A DNA stretch of 64,000 bases, taken from contig CAVXVO010000002.1 in NCBI GenBank assembly GCA_963765295.1, forward strand, positions 1 to 64,000, in the 5' to 3' direction. This stretch comes from PALSA-612 sp963765295 (GTDB lineage: Bacteria > Actinomycetota > Thermoleophilia > Gaiellales > Gaiellaceae). How positions within the stretch are numbered: the first letter of the stretch is position 1; each line of letters opens with the position of its first letter. Shown in pieces: positions 8,845-17,410 of this stretch. A model generated the notes under the pieces. The model ran no database searches, was not told the origin of the DNA, and was given only the letters and a program-made list of their open reading frames with translations. The translations under genes and the position numbers were made by a program.

Positions 8845-9339
8845 CTAGTGAGGGTAGTCGGGTTCGGCGAAACCGCGCGCAACAACGATTGTGCCTGCCG
8901 CGAGGTCGACGTTGCGGATGCAGTCCTCGTGCATCGGCAGCAAGAGGCCCGTGTCGAGCTCGAGCACGTCGTTGGCGACCCCCGGCTCGACGGCATCGAC
9001 GCGGCCGAGCGGCCGGCCGCCTTCCTCTTCGACGGCGAGGCCGACGAGCTGGAACACGTAGTACGAGCCGTCCTCCGCGGGCGGGAGCTCGGAGACGGGG
9101 ACGGTCAGCTCGGCGCCGCGCTCGACCCGGCGCTCGAGCCGGATCACCGGTCTCCCGCGGGCGTGCTTCGACGCGACGACCTTCGCCGGCTCGCCGTCGA
9201 CCACGAGCGTCGCGCCGACCGCGAAGCGCGCGAGATCCGTGCTCGCGTGCTCGACGAAGAACGAGCCGTCCAGCCCGTGCGGCTTGCCGACGCGGCCGAC
9301 CCGGACGAAGCCGTCGCCCCGCGAGGCGCTACTCGGCAA
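8845..9339 (-). CDS. rimM: 16S rRNA processing protein RimM
   Basis: Assists 30S head assembly by binding S19 and 16S rRNA. The 164 aa consist of an N-terminal RimM domain (VRVGRVGKPHGLDGSFFVEH, about 11-90) and a PRC-barrel domain (YYVFQLVGLAVEEE, GRVDAVEPGVANDVLELD, about 95-160). No ATG fits, and TTG 9339, inside the end of khpA, is the only start that includes the conserved N-terminus. It lies in the standard rpsP-khpA-rimM-trmD order. Confidence 0.94.
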   Translation of the reverse strand: MPSSASRGDGFVRVGRVGKPHGLDGSFFVEHASTDLARFAVGATLVVDGEPAKVVASKHARGRPVIRLERRVERGAELTVPVSELPPAEDGSYYVFQLVGLAVEEEGGRPLGRVDAVEPGVANDVLELDTGLLLPMHEDCIRNVDLAAGTIVVARGFAEPDYPH

Positions 9340-9568
9340 TCTCGAGCAGCACGCGGCGGTCGGACCGGGCCCCGGCCGCCCGGGCGAGGGTGCGCAGCGC
9401 CTGCACCATCCGCCCGCGGCGCCCGATCACCTTCCCCCGGTCCGAGTCGGCGACGTGGAGCCGGAGCAGCAGATCACCGTCCGCGTCGACCTCCTCGACC
9501 CGCACCGCGTCCGGCTCCTCGACGATCTTCTTCGCCAGGAAGCAGACGAGGTCGGCAGGAGCAGACAC
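9329..9568 (-). CDS. khpA: KH-domain RNA-binding protein KhpA
   Basis: A 79-aa single KH domain protein of the YlqC/KhpA family. The GXXG loop is GRRG within SDRGKVIGRRGRMVQALRTL (residues 42-61), the conserved KH RNA-binding core. KhpA proteins partner with KhpB/Jag in Gram-positives and influence ribosome biogenesis and cell elongation. It starts at a GTG five bases after the rpsP stop and overlaps rimM by 11 nt. Confidence 0.92.
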   Translation of the reverse strand: MSAPADLVCFLAKKIVEEPDAVRVEEVDADGDLLLRLHVADSDRGKVIGRRGRMVQALRTLARAAGARSDRRVLLEIAE

Positions 9569-9573
9569 GCGCC

Positions 9574-9816
9574 TCAGCCGATGTTCTTGGCCTTGAGCAG
9601 GCGCGAGACGGGCTGCGAGGGCTGGACGCCCTTCGAGAGCCAGTCCTTCACCTTGGCCTCGTCGAACTCGATCAGCGACGGCTCGTGCTGCGGGTTGTAG
9701 CGGCCGACGATGTCGATGAACTTGCCGTCGCGCGGCGAGCGCGAGTCGGCGACGACGACACGGTAGATCGGGTTCTTCTTCGATCCGACCCGCGTCAACC
9801 TCATGCGTACTGCCAT
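9574..9816 (-). CDS. rpsP: 30S ribosomal protein S16
   Basis: An 80-aa S16 with the complete family pattern: MAVRMRLTRVGSKKNPIYRV, ADSRSPRDGKFID and VGRYNP, then a C-terminal helix (AKVKDWLSKGVQPSQPVSRL). The ATG is preceded by a GAGGAGAGG ribosome-binding site. It is the first gene of the rpsP-khpA-rimM-trmD cluster, 21 nt downstream of ffh. Confidence 0.97.
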   Translation of the reverse strand: MAVRMRLTRVGSKKNPIYRVVVADSRSPRDGKFIDIVGRYNPQHEPSLIEFDEAKVKDWLSKGVQPSQPVSRLLKAKNIG

Positions 9817-9837
9817 TCCTCTCCTCTCGGTGCTGTT

Positions 9838-11157
9838 CTAGCGCTTCCCGGCGACGGGGAGCGAGGGCATCTTGCCCTTGGTCATCTGCTTCATCATCTT
9901 CTGCATCTGCTTGCGGGCGGCGAGCAACTGATTGACCTGCTGGACCGTCGTCCCGCTGCCCCTCGCGATCCGTTGCCGCCGCGAGCCGTCGATGACGTGC
10001 GGCAGGCGGCGCTCGCGCGGCGTCATCGACAGGATCATCGCCTCGACGCGTCCCAGCTCCCGCTCGTCGACGTCGACGTCCCTGAGCTGGTTGCCCATGC
10101 CCGGGATCATGGACATCAGGCTCTTGAAGGAGCCCATCCTGCGCATCATGCGGTAGCTCGTCAGGAAGTCCTCGAAGTTGAGCTCGCCGGCCATCATGCG
10201 AGCCTCCATCTCCTTCTGCTCGTCCTCGGTGGCGGCCGCCTCGGCCTTCTCGATCAAGGTCAGCACGTCGCCCATGCCCAGGATCCGCGACGCCATGCGG
10301 TCGGGATGGAAGACCTCGAGCTGGTCGAGCTTCTCGCCGACGGACGCGAACTTGATCGGCTTGCCCGTCACGGCCCTGACGGAGAGCGCGGCACCGCCGC
10401 GGGCATCGCCGTCGAGCTTCGTCAGCAGCACGCCGTCGAAGGCGACGCGCTCGTGGAACGCGAGCGCCACGTCGACCGCCTGCTGCCCGGTCATCGCGTC
10501 GAGGACGAGCAGCACGTTGTGCGGCTTCACCTCGCGGTGGATCCGCTCGAGCTCGTCCATCAGCTCCTCGTCGATCTGCAACCGGCCCGCGGTGTCGACG
10601 ATCACGACGTCGTTCCCCTGCGAGCGCGCCTGCTCGAGGCCGCGCGTCGCCGCCCGGACAGCGTCCTCACGCTCGGAGCTCGCGACCGGGATCTGGATCT
10701 GCTTGCCGAGCTGCTCGAGCTGCGTGATCGCGGCCGGCCGCTGCAGGTCGGCGGCGACGAGGAGCGGGCTCTTCTTCTCCTTGCGCAGCATCAGCGCGAG
10801 CTTGGCGGCGGCCGTCGTCTTGCCCGAGCCCTGCAGGCCGGCGAGCAGGATCACGGTCGGCGGACGGCCGGTGAACGCGAGTCGCGAGTCGGCGGAGCCC
10901 ATGATCCGGGTCAGCTCCTCGTGGACGATCTTCACGACCTCCTGCCCCGGCGTCAGGCTCTTCGTCACCTCCTGGCCGAGCGCGCGCTCCTTGACGGCAG
11001 CGATGAACTCCTTGACGACGGCGAGGTTGACGTCGGCTTCGAGCAGCGCGAGCCGGATCTCGCGCAGGGTTTTCGAGACCGTCTCCTCGTCCAGCTTTCC
11101 GCGCGAGCGCAGGCCGCCGAGGATCGACTGCAGCTTGTCGCCGAGGGCGTCGAACAT
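9838..11157 (-). CDS. ffh: Signal recognition particle protein Ffh (SRP54)
   Basis: The GTPase that, with 4.5S RNA, targets nascent membrane and secreted proteins. The 439 aa contain the N domain (about 1-85), a G domain with GLQGSGKTTAAAK (G1), VAADLQRPAAI, DTAGRLQIDEELM (G3) and TKLDGDARGGAAL (G4/G5), and a methionine-rich M domain (MMRRMGSFKSLMSMIPGMGN, RGSGTTVQQVNQLL). Length is as expected. The partner ftsY lies immediately upstream on the same strand (22-bp gap), so receptor and particle protein are probably co-transcribed. Confidence 0.97.
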   Translation of the reverse strand: MFDALGDKLQSILGGLRSRGKLDEETVSKTLREIRLALLEADVNLAVVKEFIAAVKERALGQEVTKSLTPGQEVVKIVHEELTRIMGSADSRLAFTGRPPTVILLAGLQGSGKTTAAAKLALMLRKEKKSPLLVAADLQRPAAITQLEQLGKQIQIPVASSEREDAVRAATRGLEQARSQGNDVVIVDTAGRLQIDEELMDELERIHREVKPHNVLLVLDAMTGQQAVDVALAFHERVAFDGVLLTKLDGDARGGAALSVRAVTGKPIKFASVGEKLDQLEVFHPDRMASRILGMGDVLTLIEKAEAAATEDEQKEMEARMMAGELNFEDFLTSYRMMRRMGSFKSLMSMIPGMGNQLRDVDVDERELGRVEAMILSMTPRERRLPHVIDGSRRQRIARGSGTTVQQVNQLLAARKQMQKMMKQMTKGKMPSLPVAGKR

Positions 11158-11178
11158 CGCCGGACAGTGTACGGAGGT

Positions 11179-12132
11179 CTATTCCGCGTCCGAGCCGACC
11201 AGAGCGCGGGCGAAGTCGGCCGGATCGAACGGTTGCAGGTCCTCGAGCGTCTCCCCCACGCCGATCAGCTTCACCGGCAGGCCGAGCTCGACTGCGACCG
11301 ACAGGACGATCCCACCCTTGGCGGTGCCGTCGAGCTTCGTCAGCGCGACCCCGCTGACCTCGACGGCCTGACCGAAGAGACGTGCCTGCTGGAGGCCGTT
11401 CTGCCCGGTCGTGGCGTCGAGGACGAGCAGGGTCTCGTGCGGCGCGCCCTCGAGCCGGTTCGAGATCACGCGCCGGATCTTGCGCAGCTCCTCCATCAGG
11501 TTCGTCTGCGTGTGGAGGCGCCCGGCCGTATCGACGAGCACGACGTCACGTCCACGGCTCGTCGCGGCCTCGATCGCGTCGTAGGCGACCGCGGCGGGAT
11601 CGGCACCCTTCGTGGAACCGACGAAGTCCGCACCCGCCCGCTGCGACCAGATCTCGAGCTGCTCGTCCGCGGCCGCCCTGAACGTGTCCGCGGCGGCGAC
11701 GAGGACCGAATGACCGTGCGCGGAAAGCCGGTAGGCGAGCTTGCCGATCGTGGTCGTCTTGCCGGTGCCGTTGACGCCGACGACGAGCAGGACGCTCGGC
11801 CGCTCGCTGACAGCGAGCGTGCCGGGTTCGCCCAGCAGGTCGGCGATCTCCTCGACGAGCGCCTGCTCGAGGTCGTCGACGTCCCGGCGCTTGCGCAGCC
11901 GCTCGACGAGCTCCTCCGTCGCGGCCATGCCCACGTCGGCGGAGATCAACGCCTCCTCGAGCGCCTCCCAGGACTCGTCGTCGCGGGGATCGAATCGCCC
12001 GAGCGGGAGCCGGATGACGTTGCGAGTGCGGCCGAGCGAGCTCCGCAACCGGCCGAGGAACCGGCGGCGCTCCTCCGGCTGCTCGTCCACTCCGTGCTCG
12101 TCCCCGAGGAACTCTGACCAGCTTCGCGCCAT
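11179..12132 (-). CDS. ftsY: SRP receptor FtsY
   Basis: The membrane-associated GTPase that docks the SRP. The 317 aa show a short N-terminal segment with no large acidic A domain, then the NG domain: VGVNGTGKTTTIGKLA (P-loop), AADTFRAAADEQLEIW, DTAGRLHTQTNLMEELRKI and TKLDGTAKGGIVLS, ending near the conserved IGVGE-DLQPF motif. The lack of a long A domain is common in Gram-positives. Start ATG 12132 is the first in frame. Confidence 0.96.
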   Translation of the reverse strand: MARSWSEFLGDEHGVDEQPEERRRFLGRLRSSLGRTRNVIRLPLGRFDPRDDESWEALEEALISADVGMAATEELVERLRKRRDVDDLEQALVEEIADLLGEPGTLAVSERPSVLLVVGVNGTGKTTTIGKLAYRLSAHGHSVLVAAADTFRAAADEQLEIWSQRAGADFVGSTKGADPAAVAYDAIEAATSRGRDVVLVDTAGRLHTQTNLMEELRKIRRVISNRLEGAPHETLLVLDATTGQNGLQQARLFGQAVEVSGVALTKLDGTAKGGIVLSVAVELGLPVKLIGVGETLEDLQPFDPADFARALVGSDAE

Positions 12133-12236
12133 CCGGGCGCGCAGGATAGTCGGGCGCGGGGCCGCCCGGCGCGGTGCGCGGAATCGTCACAGTTGCGTGT
12201 CACATGCGTGCGGACTTCCGCGCTACGCTCAAAGCC

Positions 12237-12263
12237 GGGGGGCCAGGGCCGAAGGCCCCGGGG
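12237..12263 (-). terminator. Possible terminator/attenuator between smc and ftsY
   Basis: The 163-bp gap between the smc stop and ftsY start contains a GC hairpin with stem GGGCC-GAA-GGCCC (12246-12258) extended by flanking G/C runs. There is no clear U-tract, so it could be a weak terminator or a transcript-processing hairpin. Confidence 0.35.
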
Positions 12264-12295
12264 GGAGAGCAACGGAGCGCGGCCGCGCGCGCGGC

Positions 12296-14776
12296 TCAGG
12301 CCGCGGCTTCGGTTTCCTCGCGCGGCAGTCGGCGCGAGACGACCTGCGAGACGCCGTCGCCGCTCATCGTGACGCCGTAGAGGATGTCCGCCGCCTCCAT
12401 CGTCCGCTTCTGATGCGTCACGACGATGAACTGCGCGCGCTCGGCGAATTGCCGAAGCAGCGAGACGAAGCGGCCGATGTTCGTGTCGTCGAGCGCCGCT
12501 TCGACCTCGTCGAGAAGGTAGAAGGCGCACGGCCGCGCCAGGAAGAGCGCGAACAGGAACGAGATCGCCCCGATCGCCTTCTCTCCCCCTGAGAGCAGCG
12601 ACAGCCGGGTGATCCGCTTGCCGGCGGGGCGCAGCTCGACCTCGATGCCCGGCTCGGACTCGCCGTCCTCACCCTCGCCCTCCGTCAGGCGCAGGCGCCC
12701 CTCGCCGCCCGGGAACAGCGTCCCGGCGACCTCTGCGAAGTTCCGTTCTACGGCGGCAAAGGTTTCCTCGAAACGCCGCTCGACCGTCTCCGTCAGCTCG
12801 CGCCGGAGCTTGTCGAGCTCGGCCAGAGAGCGCTCGAGGTCGGAGCGCTGCGTGCGCAGCTCCTCGAGGTGCTCCTTCTCACGCTCGTACTCCTCCTTCG
12901 CGAACGGGTTGACGCCGCCGAGGAGCTCGCGGCGGCGCTCGAGCCGCTCGAGCTTCGCCGCCAGCTCGTCGCGCGGTCCCTCGGCCGGCTCCGCGTTCGC
13001 CTCGGCGAGACGGCGCTGTGCCTCCGCCGCCTCGGCTTCGAGCCGCGCCAGCTCGACGTCGATCGCGGCTGCGCGCTCGCCCGCGCCCGCCGCTTCGTGC
13101 CGAAGCTCGGCTTCGACTGCTCCGAGCCGGCGCAGCTCGACTGCGAGCTCTCCGGCGCGTGAGGACTCGCTGCGCGTTTCGGCCTCGAGGGGAGCCTCGT
13201 GGCGTCGTCCGGCATCGACACACCGACCGAGCTCCGCCTCGAGCCGCTCCGCGAGCCCGATCAGCCGCGGGTCAGTGTGACGCAGGCGCGGCTCGGCCGC
13301 TGCTGCCCGCGCGCCGAGGTCGCGAGCCTGTGCCTGCAACAGCCGGAACTGGGCCTCGAGCTCGAGCTGAATCGCCTCCGCCGCCTCGCCGACGAACCAC
13401 AGCTCGCCGCGCTCCGGGTGGTAGCCGATGCCCTCCCGCGTGACCGCCGGGACGGAGGACAGGAGCAGATCCTCGAGCGGGACGACCGCCAGCTCCGCGA
13501 CGAGCTCCTGCGGATCGCGGCCGACGAGCACGACGAGGTTCCCGAGCCCGGCCGAGCGGGCGTGCTCGACCAGCTCGAGCCCGCGCTCCGGCGTCGCCGC
13601 GAGCACGGCGGCCGCCCGATGGCCGAGCGCTGCGGCAACGGCCCGCTCGGCGCCCGGCTCGACGTCGAGCTCGCCGAGCGCCAGCCGCTCACCGTTCTCG
13701 GAGAGGGCCCTGGCGGCCGGCGGCAGCCCTTCGCGCTCGTCGAGCGCACGCCGCAGCGCCGCAGCCCGTGCCTCGGCAACGCGCGCCTGCCCGAGAAGCT
13801 GATCGCCGTGGTGCTCGACGACCGGCTCGCGCAGGCGCGCCACGAGCTCGCCCGCCGCCTCACGCCGGAGCTCGATTCGCTCTCGGCCGCTGCGCAGCCG
13901 GTAGAGAACCGCAACCGCACCTTCGCGGCCCCCGGCGACGGCGGCCAGCTCCTCCTCCGCCCGCTCGCGTTCGCCGAGCAGCGTCTGGAGCCGCTCCTCC
14001 AAACGCCGGCGCTCCTCGACGACGACCCGACCACGCCGTTCAGCGTCGACGGTCCGCCCGCCGAGCTCGGAGAGCTCGATGGTGGCGATCCCTGCGCGGA
14101 ACCCCGCGATCTCCCGGGCGAGCTTCTCGGCGCGCTCGGCGGCCGTGGCCTGGAGCGCGAGCGGCCGCAGCCGCTTCGCGACCTCCGTCTCCAGATCGCG
14201 CGCTCTCTCGACCTGCTGCGCAACGCGGGCGAGCTTCAGCTCGGCACGATGCCGGCGCCGCTTGAACCGGCCGAGCCCAGCGGCGTCCTCGACGAGCGCA
14301 CGCCGATCGGCCGCGCTCGACGTGAGAATCGCCTCGACCTTCCCCTGGCTGACGATCGAGCCCGCCCCGGGGCCGAGGCCGGCGTCGGCGAGCAGTTCGA
14401 CGACGTCGATCCGCCGCACCTGGGCGCCGTTCACGAGGTACTGGCCCTCGCCTCCTCGATGCAGCCGGCGCACGATCGACACTTCCGAGAAGTCCAGCCC
14501 CGGCAGGGCCTGGTCGGCGTTGTCGAACAGCAACTCCACCTCGCAGAACTCGGCCGGCGTGCGTCCAGCAGCGCCGCCGAAGAGCACGTCGTCCGGCTTC
14601 TCCGCCCGCAGCTCGCTCGGCGCCATGCTCCCGGACGCCCACACGAGCGCATCGGCGATGTTGGACTTGCCGGAGCCGTTCGGACCGACGACGACGGCCA
14701 CCCCCGGCTCGAGCCGGACCTCGACCTGGTCGGGGAACGACTTGAACCCCCGCATGCGGACTGACTTCAGGTACAC
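12296..14776 (-). CDS. smc: Chromosome segregation SMC protein, short-armed
   Basis: An ABC-type ATPase that organises the chromosome. Walker A GPNGSGKSNIADAL is at 31-44, the ABC signature LSLLSGGEKA around 726-735 and Walker B FYLLDEVEAALDD around 752-764. A hinge-like globular segment (AERAVAAALGHRAAAVLAAT ... GIGYHPERGELWFVG, about 370-480) interrupts two arms of only about 200 residues each. Total length is 826 aa against about 1150-1200 for usual bacterial SMC. No frame change is seen, so the shortening is in the coiled coil. GTG start at 14776, 43 bp downstream of rnc. Confidence 0.92.
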   Translation of the reverse strand: MYLKSVRMRGFKSFPDQVEVRLEPGVAVVVGPNGSGKSNIADALVWASGSMAPSELRAEKPDDVLFGGAAGRTPAEFCEVELLFDNADQALPGLDFSEVSIVRRLHRGGEGQYLVNGAQVRRIDVVELLADAGLGPGAGSIVSQGKVEAILTSSAADRRALVEDAAGLGRFKRRRHRAELKLARVAQQVERARDLETEVAKRLRPLALQATAAERAEKLAREIAGFRAGIATIELSELGGRTVDAERRGRVVVEERRRLEERLQTLLGERERAEEELAAVAGGREGAVAVLYRLRSGRERIELRREAAGELVARLREPVVEHHGDQLLGQARVAEARAAALRRALDEREGLPPAARALSENGERLALGELDVEPGAERAVAAALGHRAAAVLAATPERGLELVEHARSAGLGNLVVLVGRDPQELVAELAVVPLEDLLLSSVPAVTREGIGYHPERGELWFVGEAAEAIQLELEAQFRLLQAQARDLGARAAAAEPRLRHTDPRLIGLAERLEAELGRCVDAGRRHEAPLEAETRSESSRAGELAVELRRLGAVEAELRHEAAGAGERAAAIDVELARLEAEAAEAQRRLAEANAEPAEGPRDELAAKLERLERRRELLGGVNPFAKEEYEREKEHLEELRTQRSDLERSLAELDKLRRELTETVERRFEETFAAVERNFAEVAGTLFPGGEGRLRLTEGEGEDGESEPGIEVELRPAGKRITRLSLLSGGEKAIGAISFLFALFLARPCAFYLLDEVEAALDDTNIGRFVSLLRQFAERAQFIVVTHQKRTMEAADILYGVTMSGDGVSQVVSRRLPREETEAAA

Positions 14777-14819
14777 GCCGGCGCAACGCTAACGATGAGC
14801 GCGGATGACCCGGCTGCGG

Positions 14820-15482
14820 CTACGCCTCGGCGTCGTCGGCAGGCAGCGACTCGAGCGCCTGGAGCGCGGCCTCCTGCTCTGCCTCCTTCTTCGTCGAGCC
14901 CGTGCCGACGCCGCGCTGCTCGCCGTCGACGAGCGCCGCGCACGTGAAGCGCCGGTCGTGCGCGGGCCCGTGCATCTCGACCACCGTGTAGACGACCTGC
15001 TTGCGGATACGGGCCAGCTCCTCCTGCAGCTCGGTCTTGTAGTCGACCGAATGCGTGGCCGCGTACTCCATCTGCCCATGGAAGGCGTCGACGATCGACC
15101 CCTCGACCGCCTCGAAGCCGTGCTCGAGGAAGATCGCGGCCAGCGCCGCTTCGAGGAGAGCCGCCAGGACGTTGCGGTTCTCCGCCAGGCGGGCCAGCTC
15201 GTCCGGCTGCGTCGTTGCTCCGCGCTCGAGCAGCTGGGCACCGAGCTCGAGCTGATCCGCGACGAGCGCGCACGCCCGCCGCGAGACGACGTGCGAGCGG
15301 ATCTTCGCCAGCCGTCCCTCGCTGAGATCGGGATAGCGGTCGTAGAGATGGCGCGCGACGGCCAGCTCGAGCACGCTGTCCCCGAGGAACTCCAGCCGCT
15401 CGTACGAGGACGCGCGATTGGGTGCCCACGAAGAGTGGGTGAAGACGTGCTCGAGCCGGTCCGGCGGCAGCGTTCTGATCAG
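14820..15482 (-). CDS. rnc: Ribonuclease III, start codon unclear
   Basis: Cleaves double-stranded RNA in rRNA and mRNA processing. The catalytic domain includes THSSWAPNR, the signature ERLEFLGDSVLELAVARHL (about 15440-15380) and EALLAAIFLEHG-like ALLEAALAAIFLEHGF. A dsRNA-binding domain follows (DYKTELQEELARIRKQVVYT, GTGSTKKEAEQEAALQALE). The frame is open upstream into acpP but contains no ATG, GTG or TTG before the conserved part. CTG 15482 is given here as the most economical start (220 aa). An ATG at about 15507 lies in another frame, so a one-base error upstream is also possible. Confidence 0.85.
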   Translation of the reverse strand: MIRTLPPDRLEHVFTHSSWAPNRASSYERLEFLGDSVLELAVARHLYDRYPDLSEGRLAKIRSHVVSRRACALVADQLELGAQLLERGATTQPDELARLAENRNVLAALLEAALAAIFLEHGFEAVEGSIVDAFHGQMEYAATHSVDYKTELQEELARIRKQVVYTVVEMHGPAHDRRFTCAALVDGEQRGVGTGSTKKEAEQEAALQALESLPADDAEA

Positions 15483-15522
15483 CTCGGCGAGCCGCCGAAC
15501 GTCGCCTGCATGGGTGTCGCTG

Positions 15523-15768
15523 CTACTGGTGGGTCGAGACGTAGTCGACGGCCTGTCCGACAGTCGTGATCTTCTGGGCGTCCTCGTCAGAGATCTTGAT
15601 CCCGAACTGGTCCTCGAGCTCCATGATCAGCTCGACGAGATCGAGCGAGTCGGCGTCGAGATCCTCCTGGAAGGACGCCTCCTCGGTGATCTCGGTCTCG
15701 TCGACGCCCAACTGCTCGACCAGCACGTCCTTGACTCGCTCGAAGACTTCCTCGCGCGAAGCTGCCAT
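15523..15768 (-). CDS. acpP: Acyl carrier protein
   Basis: An 81-aa acyl carrier for fatty acid synthesis. The phosphopantetheine attachment Ser lies in DLDADSLDLVELIMELED, and the overall order of helices is standard. ATG 15768 is chosen over an upstream in-frame start because it has an AGAGGTGA ribosome-binding site and begins at the conserved N-terminus. It starts one base after the plsX stop (TGACATG), indicating tight coupling. Confidence 0.97.
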   Translation of the reverse strand: MAASREEVFERVKDVLVEQLGVDETEITEEASFQEDLDADSLDLVELIMELEDQFGIKISDEDAQKITTVGQAVDYVSTHQ

Positions 15769-15769
15769 G

Positions 15770-16801
15770 TCACCTCTCTTGCGGGTTGGATTCGGAAAGC
15801 GCGCGGATGCTAACACGGTCCTTCGCCGGCTCCTCGGTCTCCTTGGCCATTCGCTCTTCGAGCCGCGTTACGACGCCGTGCTCGATCCCCCGCGCTGCGT
15901 ACCTGATCGCGTTCGCGATCGCCGCCTGGGACGAGTTCCCATGCGCGATCACGGACAGGCCGCGGAGGCCCAAAAGGTAGGCGCCGCCGTAGCTGTCCGG
16001 GTCGAGATGCGCGCGCAGCCGTGCGGCCGCGGGCTTGATCAGGATGCCCCCGACCTTGCCGCGCGGAGTGGCGACGATCTCGGTTCGCAGCCAGTCGAGC
16101 GTCGTCCTGATCGTGCCCTCGAGCAGCTTCAGCACGACGTTTCCCGTGAATCCGTCGCAGACGATCACGTCGGCCGCGTGGGCGAGGACCCAGCGGCTCT
16201 CGACGTTGCCCTGGAAATTGAGGTCGCTCGCCTGGAGCAACTCGTGGGCCTCGAGTGTGAGCTGGTTGCCCTTCTCCGGCTCCTCGCCGATCGACAGCAG
16301 TCCGACGGTCGGCCGCGCGATGTCGAGGATCTCCTGGGCGAAGATCGATCCCATCACCGCGAACTGGAGCAGGTGCTCGGCGCGGCAATCCGCGTTCGCA
16401 CCCGCGTCGATCAGCACGGACGGTCCCTTCGGCGTGGGGACGATCAGCGCGATTGCCGGGCGCAGCACGCCGCGCAGCCGCCGCACGTAGACGAGTCCAG
16501 CCGCGAGCATGGCGCCGGTGTTCCCGGCCGACACCACCGCCTGGGCATGTCCCTCGTGGATGGCCCGGCAGGCCGCGACGAGCGAGCTGTCCGGCTTGCC
16601 GCGGACGGCGTCGGCCGGCTTCTCGTCCATGGCGATCGTCTGCGTCGTCACGACGAGCTCGAGCCCCTGGGTGTCGAGACCGGCGGGGCCGAACAGCACC
16701 GGCTCGATGCCTGGGGAGCGCGCCGCGACGGCGCCCGCGACGATCTGCTCGGGCCCGTGGTCTCCGCCCAGCGCATCGACCGCCACCCGAATCGGGCCCA
16801 C
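15770..16801 (-). CDS. plsX: Phosphate acyltransferase PlsX
   Basis: Makes acyl-phosphate from acyl-ACP for phospholipid synthesis. The 343 aa carry VAVDALGGDHGP at the N-terminus, VVSAGNTGAMLAAGL, VLIDAGANADCRAEHLLQFA, GNVESRWV, CDGFTGNVVLKLLEGT and GGAYLLGLRG, all PlsX hallmarks. It lies between rpmF (19 bp upstream) and acpP (coupled), the usual rpmF-plsX-acpP order, here without an intervening fabH or fabD. Confidence 0.96.
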   Translation of the reverse strand: MGPIRVAVDALGGDHGPEQIVAGAVAARSPGIEPVLFGPAGLDTQGLELVVTTQTIAMDEKPADAVRGKPDSSLVAACRAIHEGHAQAVVSAGNTGAMLAAGLVYVRRLRGVLRPAIALIVPTPKGPSVLIDAGANADCRAEHLLQFAVMGSIFAQEILDIARPTVGLLSIGEEPEKGNQLTLEAHELLQASDLNFQGNVESRWVLAHAADVIVCDGFTGNVVLKLLEGTIRTTLDWLRTEIVATPRGKVGGILIKPAAARLRAHLDPDSYGGAYLLGLRGLSVIAHGNSSQAAIANAIRYAARGIEHGVVTRLEERMAKETEEPAKDRVSIRALSESNPQER

Positions 16802-16820
16802 GGCGGGAGAGTCTACGACT

Positions 16821-17009
16821 CTAGGGGGCTGACGTGCGAAGAGGCTCGACTTCGCGCCCGCGATAGGTCTTGCAGTTCGGGCACATCTCGTGCGAGCGCT
16901 TCGGCTGATGGCAATGCGGGCAGACGCTCAGGCGCGGCGCCTGGAGGCGGTGCGTCGCGCGACGCTTGTCGCGACGGGCCTTGGACGTTTTCCGCTTCGG
17001 GACTGCCAT
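16821..17009 (-). CDS. rpmF: 50S ribosomal protein L32
   Basis: A 62-aa L32: MAVPKRKTSKARRDKRRATH at the start and a zinc ribbon with CPHCHQPKRSHEMCPNC (CxxC...CxxC). The four Cys identify it as the zinc-binding form, which in many bacteria has a Zn-independent counterpart. Divergent from the cupin gene, with 41 bp between the two starts. Confidence 0.97.
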   Translation of the reverse strand: MAVPKRKTSKARRDKRRATHRLQAPRLSVCPHCHQPKRSHEMCPNCKTYRGREVEPLRTSAP

Positions 17010-17050
17010 GCGGCCGCGCAGTATAGCGGCGGGGTAGTGTTCGGCCTCGG

Positions 17051-17407
17051 ATGGGCTACAGCGTCGTCAACGTCGAGGAGATCGAGGGCGCGGGGCCCGG
17101 CGGCGCCGTTCGCTTCGTGCGACGGGAACTCGGCCTCGAGGCGTTCGGGGTCAACTGGTTCGAGTTGCCTCCCGAGATCGAGGGCCTCGAGCACGACGAG
17201 ACCTCGACGGACCAGGAGGAGGTCAACGTCGTCGTCCGCGGCTCGGGGCACTGGCGCGTGGACGGCGAGGAGGTGCCTGTCCGCGAGGGCTCGTTCATCC
17301 GCTTCGACCCGGGCACGACGCGCTGCGCCGTTGCCGGCCCCGACGGGATGACCTTCATCGGAATCGGCGCCCGCCGCGGCAGCTACGAGCCCCACGGCCC
17401 GTTCTAG
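17051..17407 (+). CDS. Small cupin-domain protein
   Basis: A 118-aa single cupin barrel. The central part ELPPEIEGLEHDETSTDQEE and GSGHWRVDGEEVPVREGS has the double-stranded beta-helix rhythm. The motif-1 metal ligands are partly altered (HDETSTDQEE rather than G(X)5HXH). RFDPGTTRCAVAG is the second motif. The reaction is unknown; this group is often annotated only as cupin. It is transcribed opposite to its neighbours and, with the ABC-F gene, sits between rpmF and yceD, which are usually adjacent. Confidence 0.75.
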   Translation: MGYSVVNVEEIEGAGPGGAVRFVRRELGLEAFGVNWFELPPEIEGLEHDETSTDQEEVNVVVRGSGHWRVDGEEVPVREGSFIRFDPGTTRCAVAGPDGMTFIGIGARRGSYEPHGPF

Positions 17408-17410
17408 CCG

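Noticed and set aside
8233..12117. A very long open frame on the plus strand opposite trmD-ftsY
   Set aside because: It is the antisense shadow of GC-rich core genes; its composition is Arg/Asp/Gly/His-rich with no domain, and both known genes beneath it are certain.
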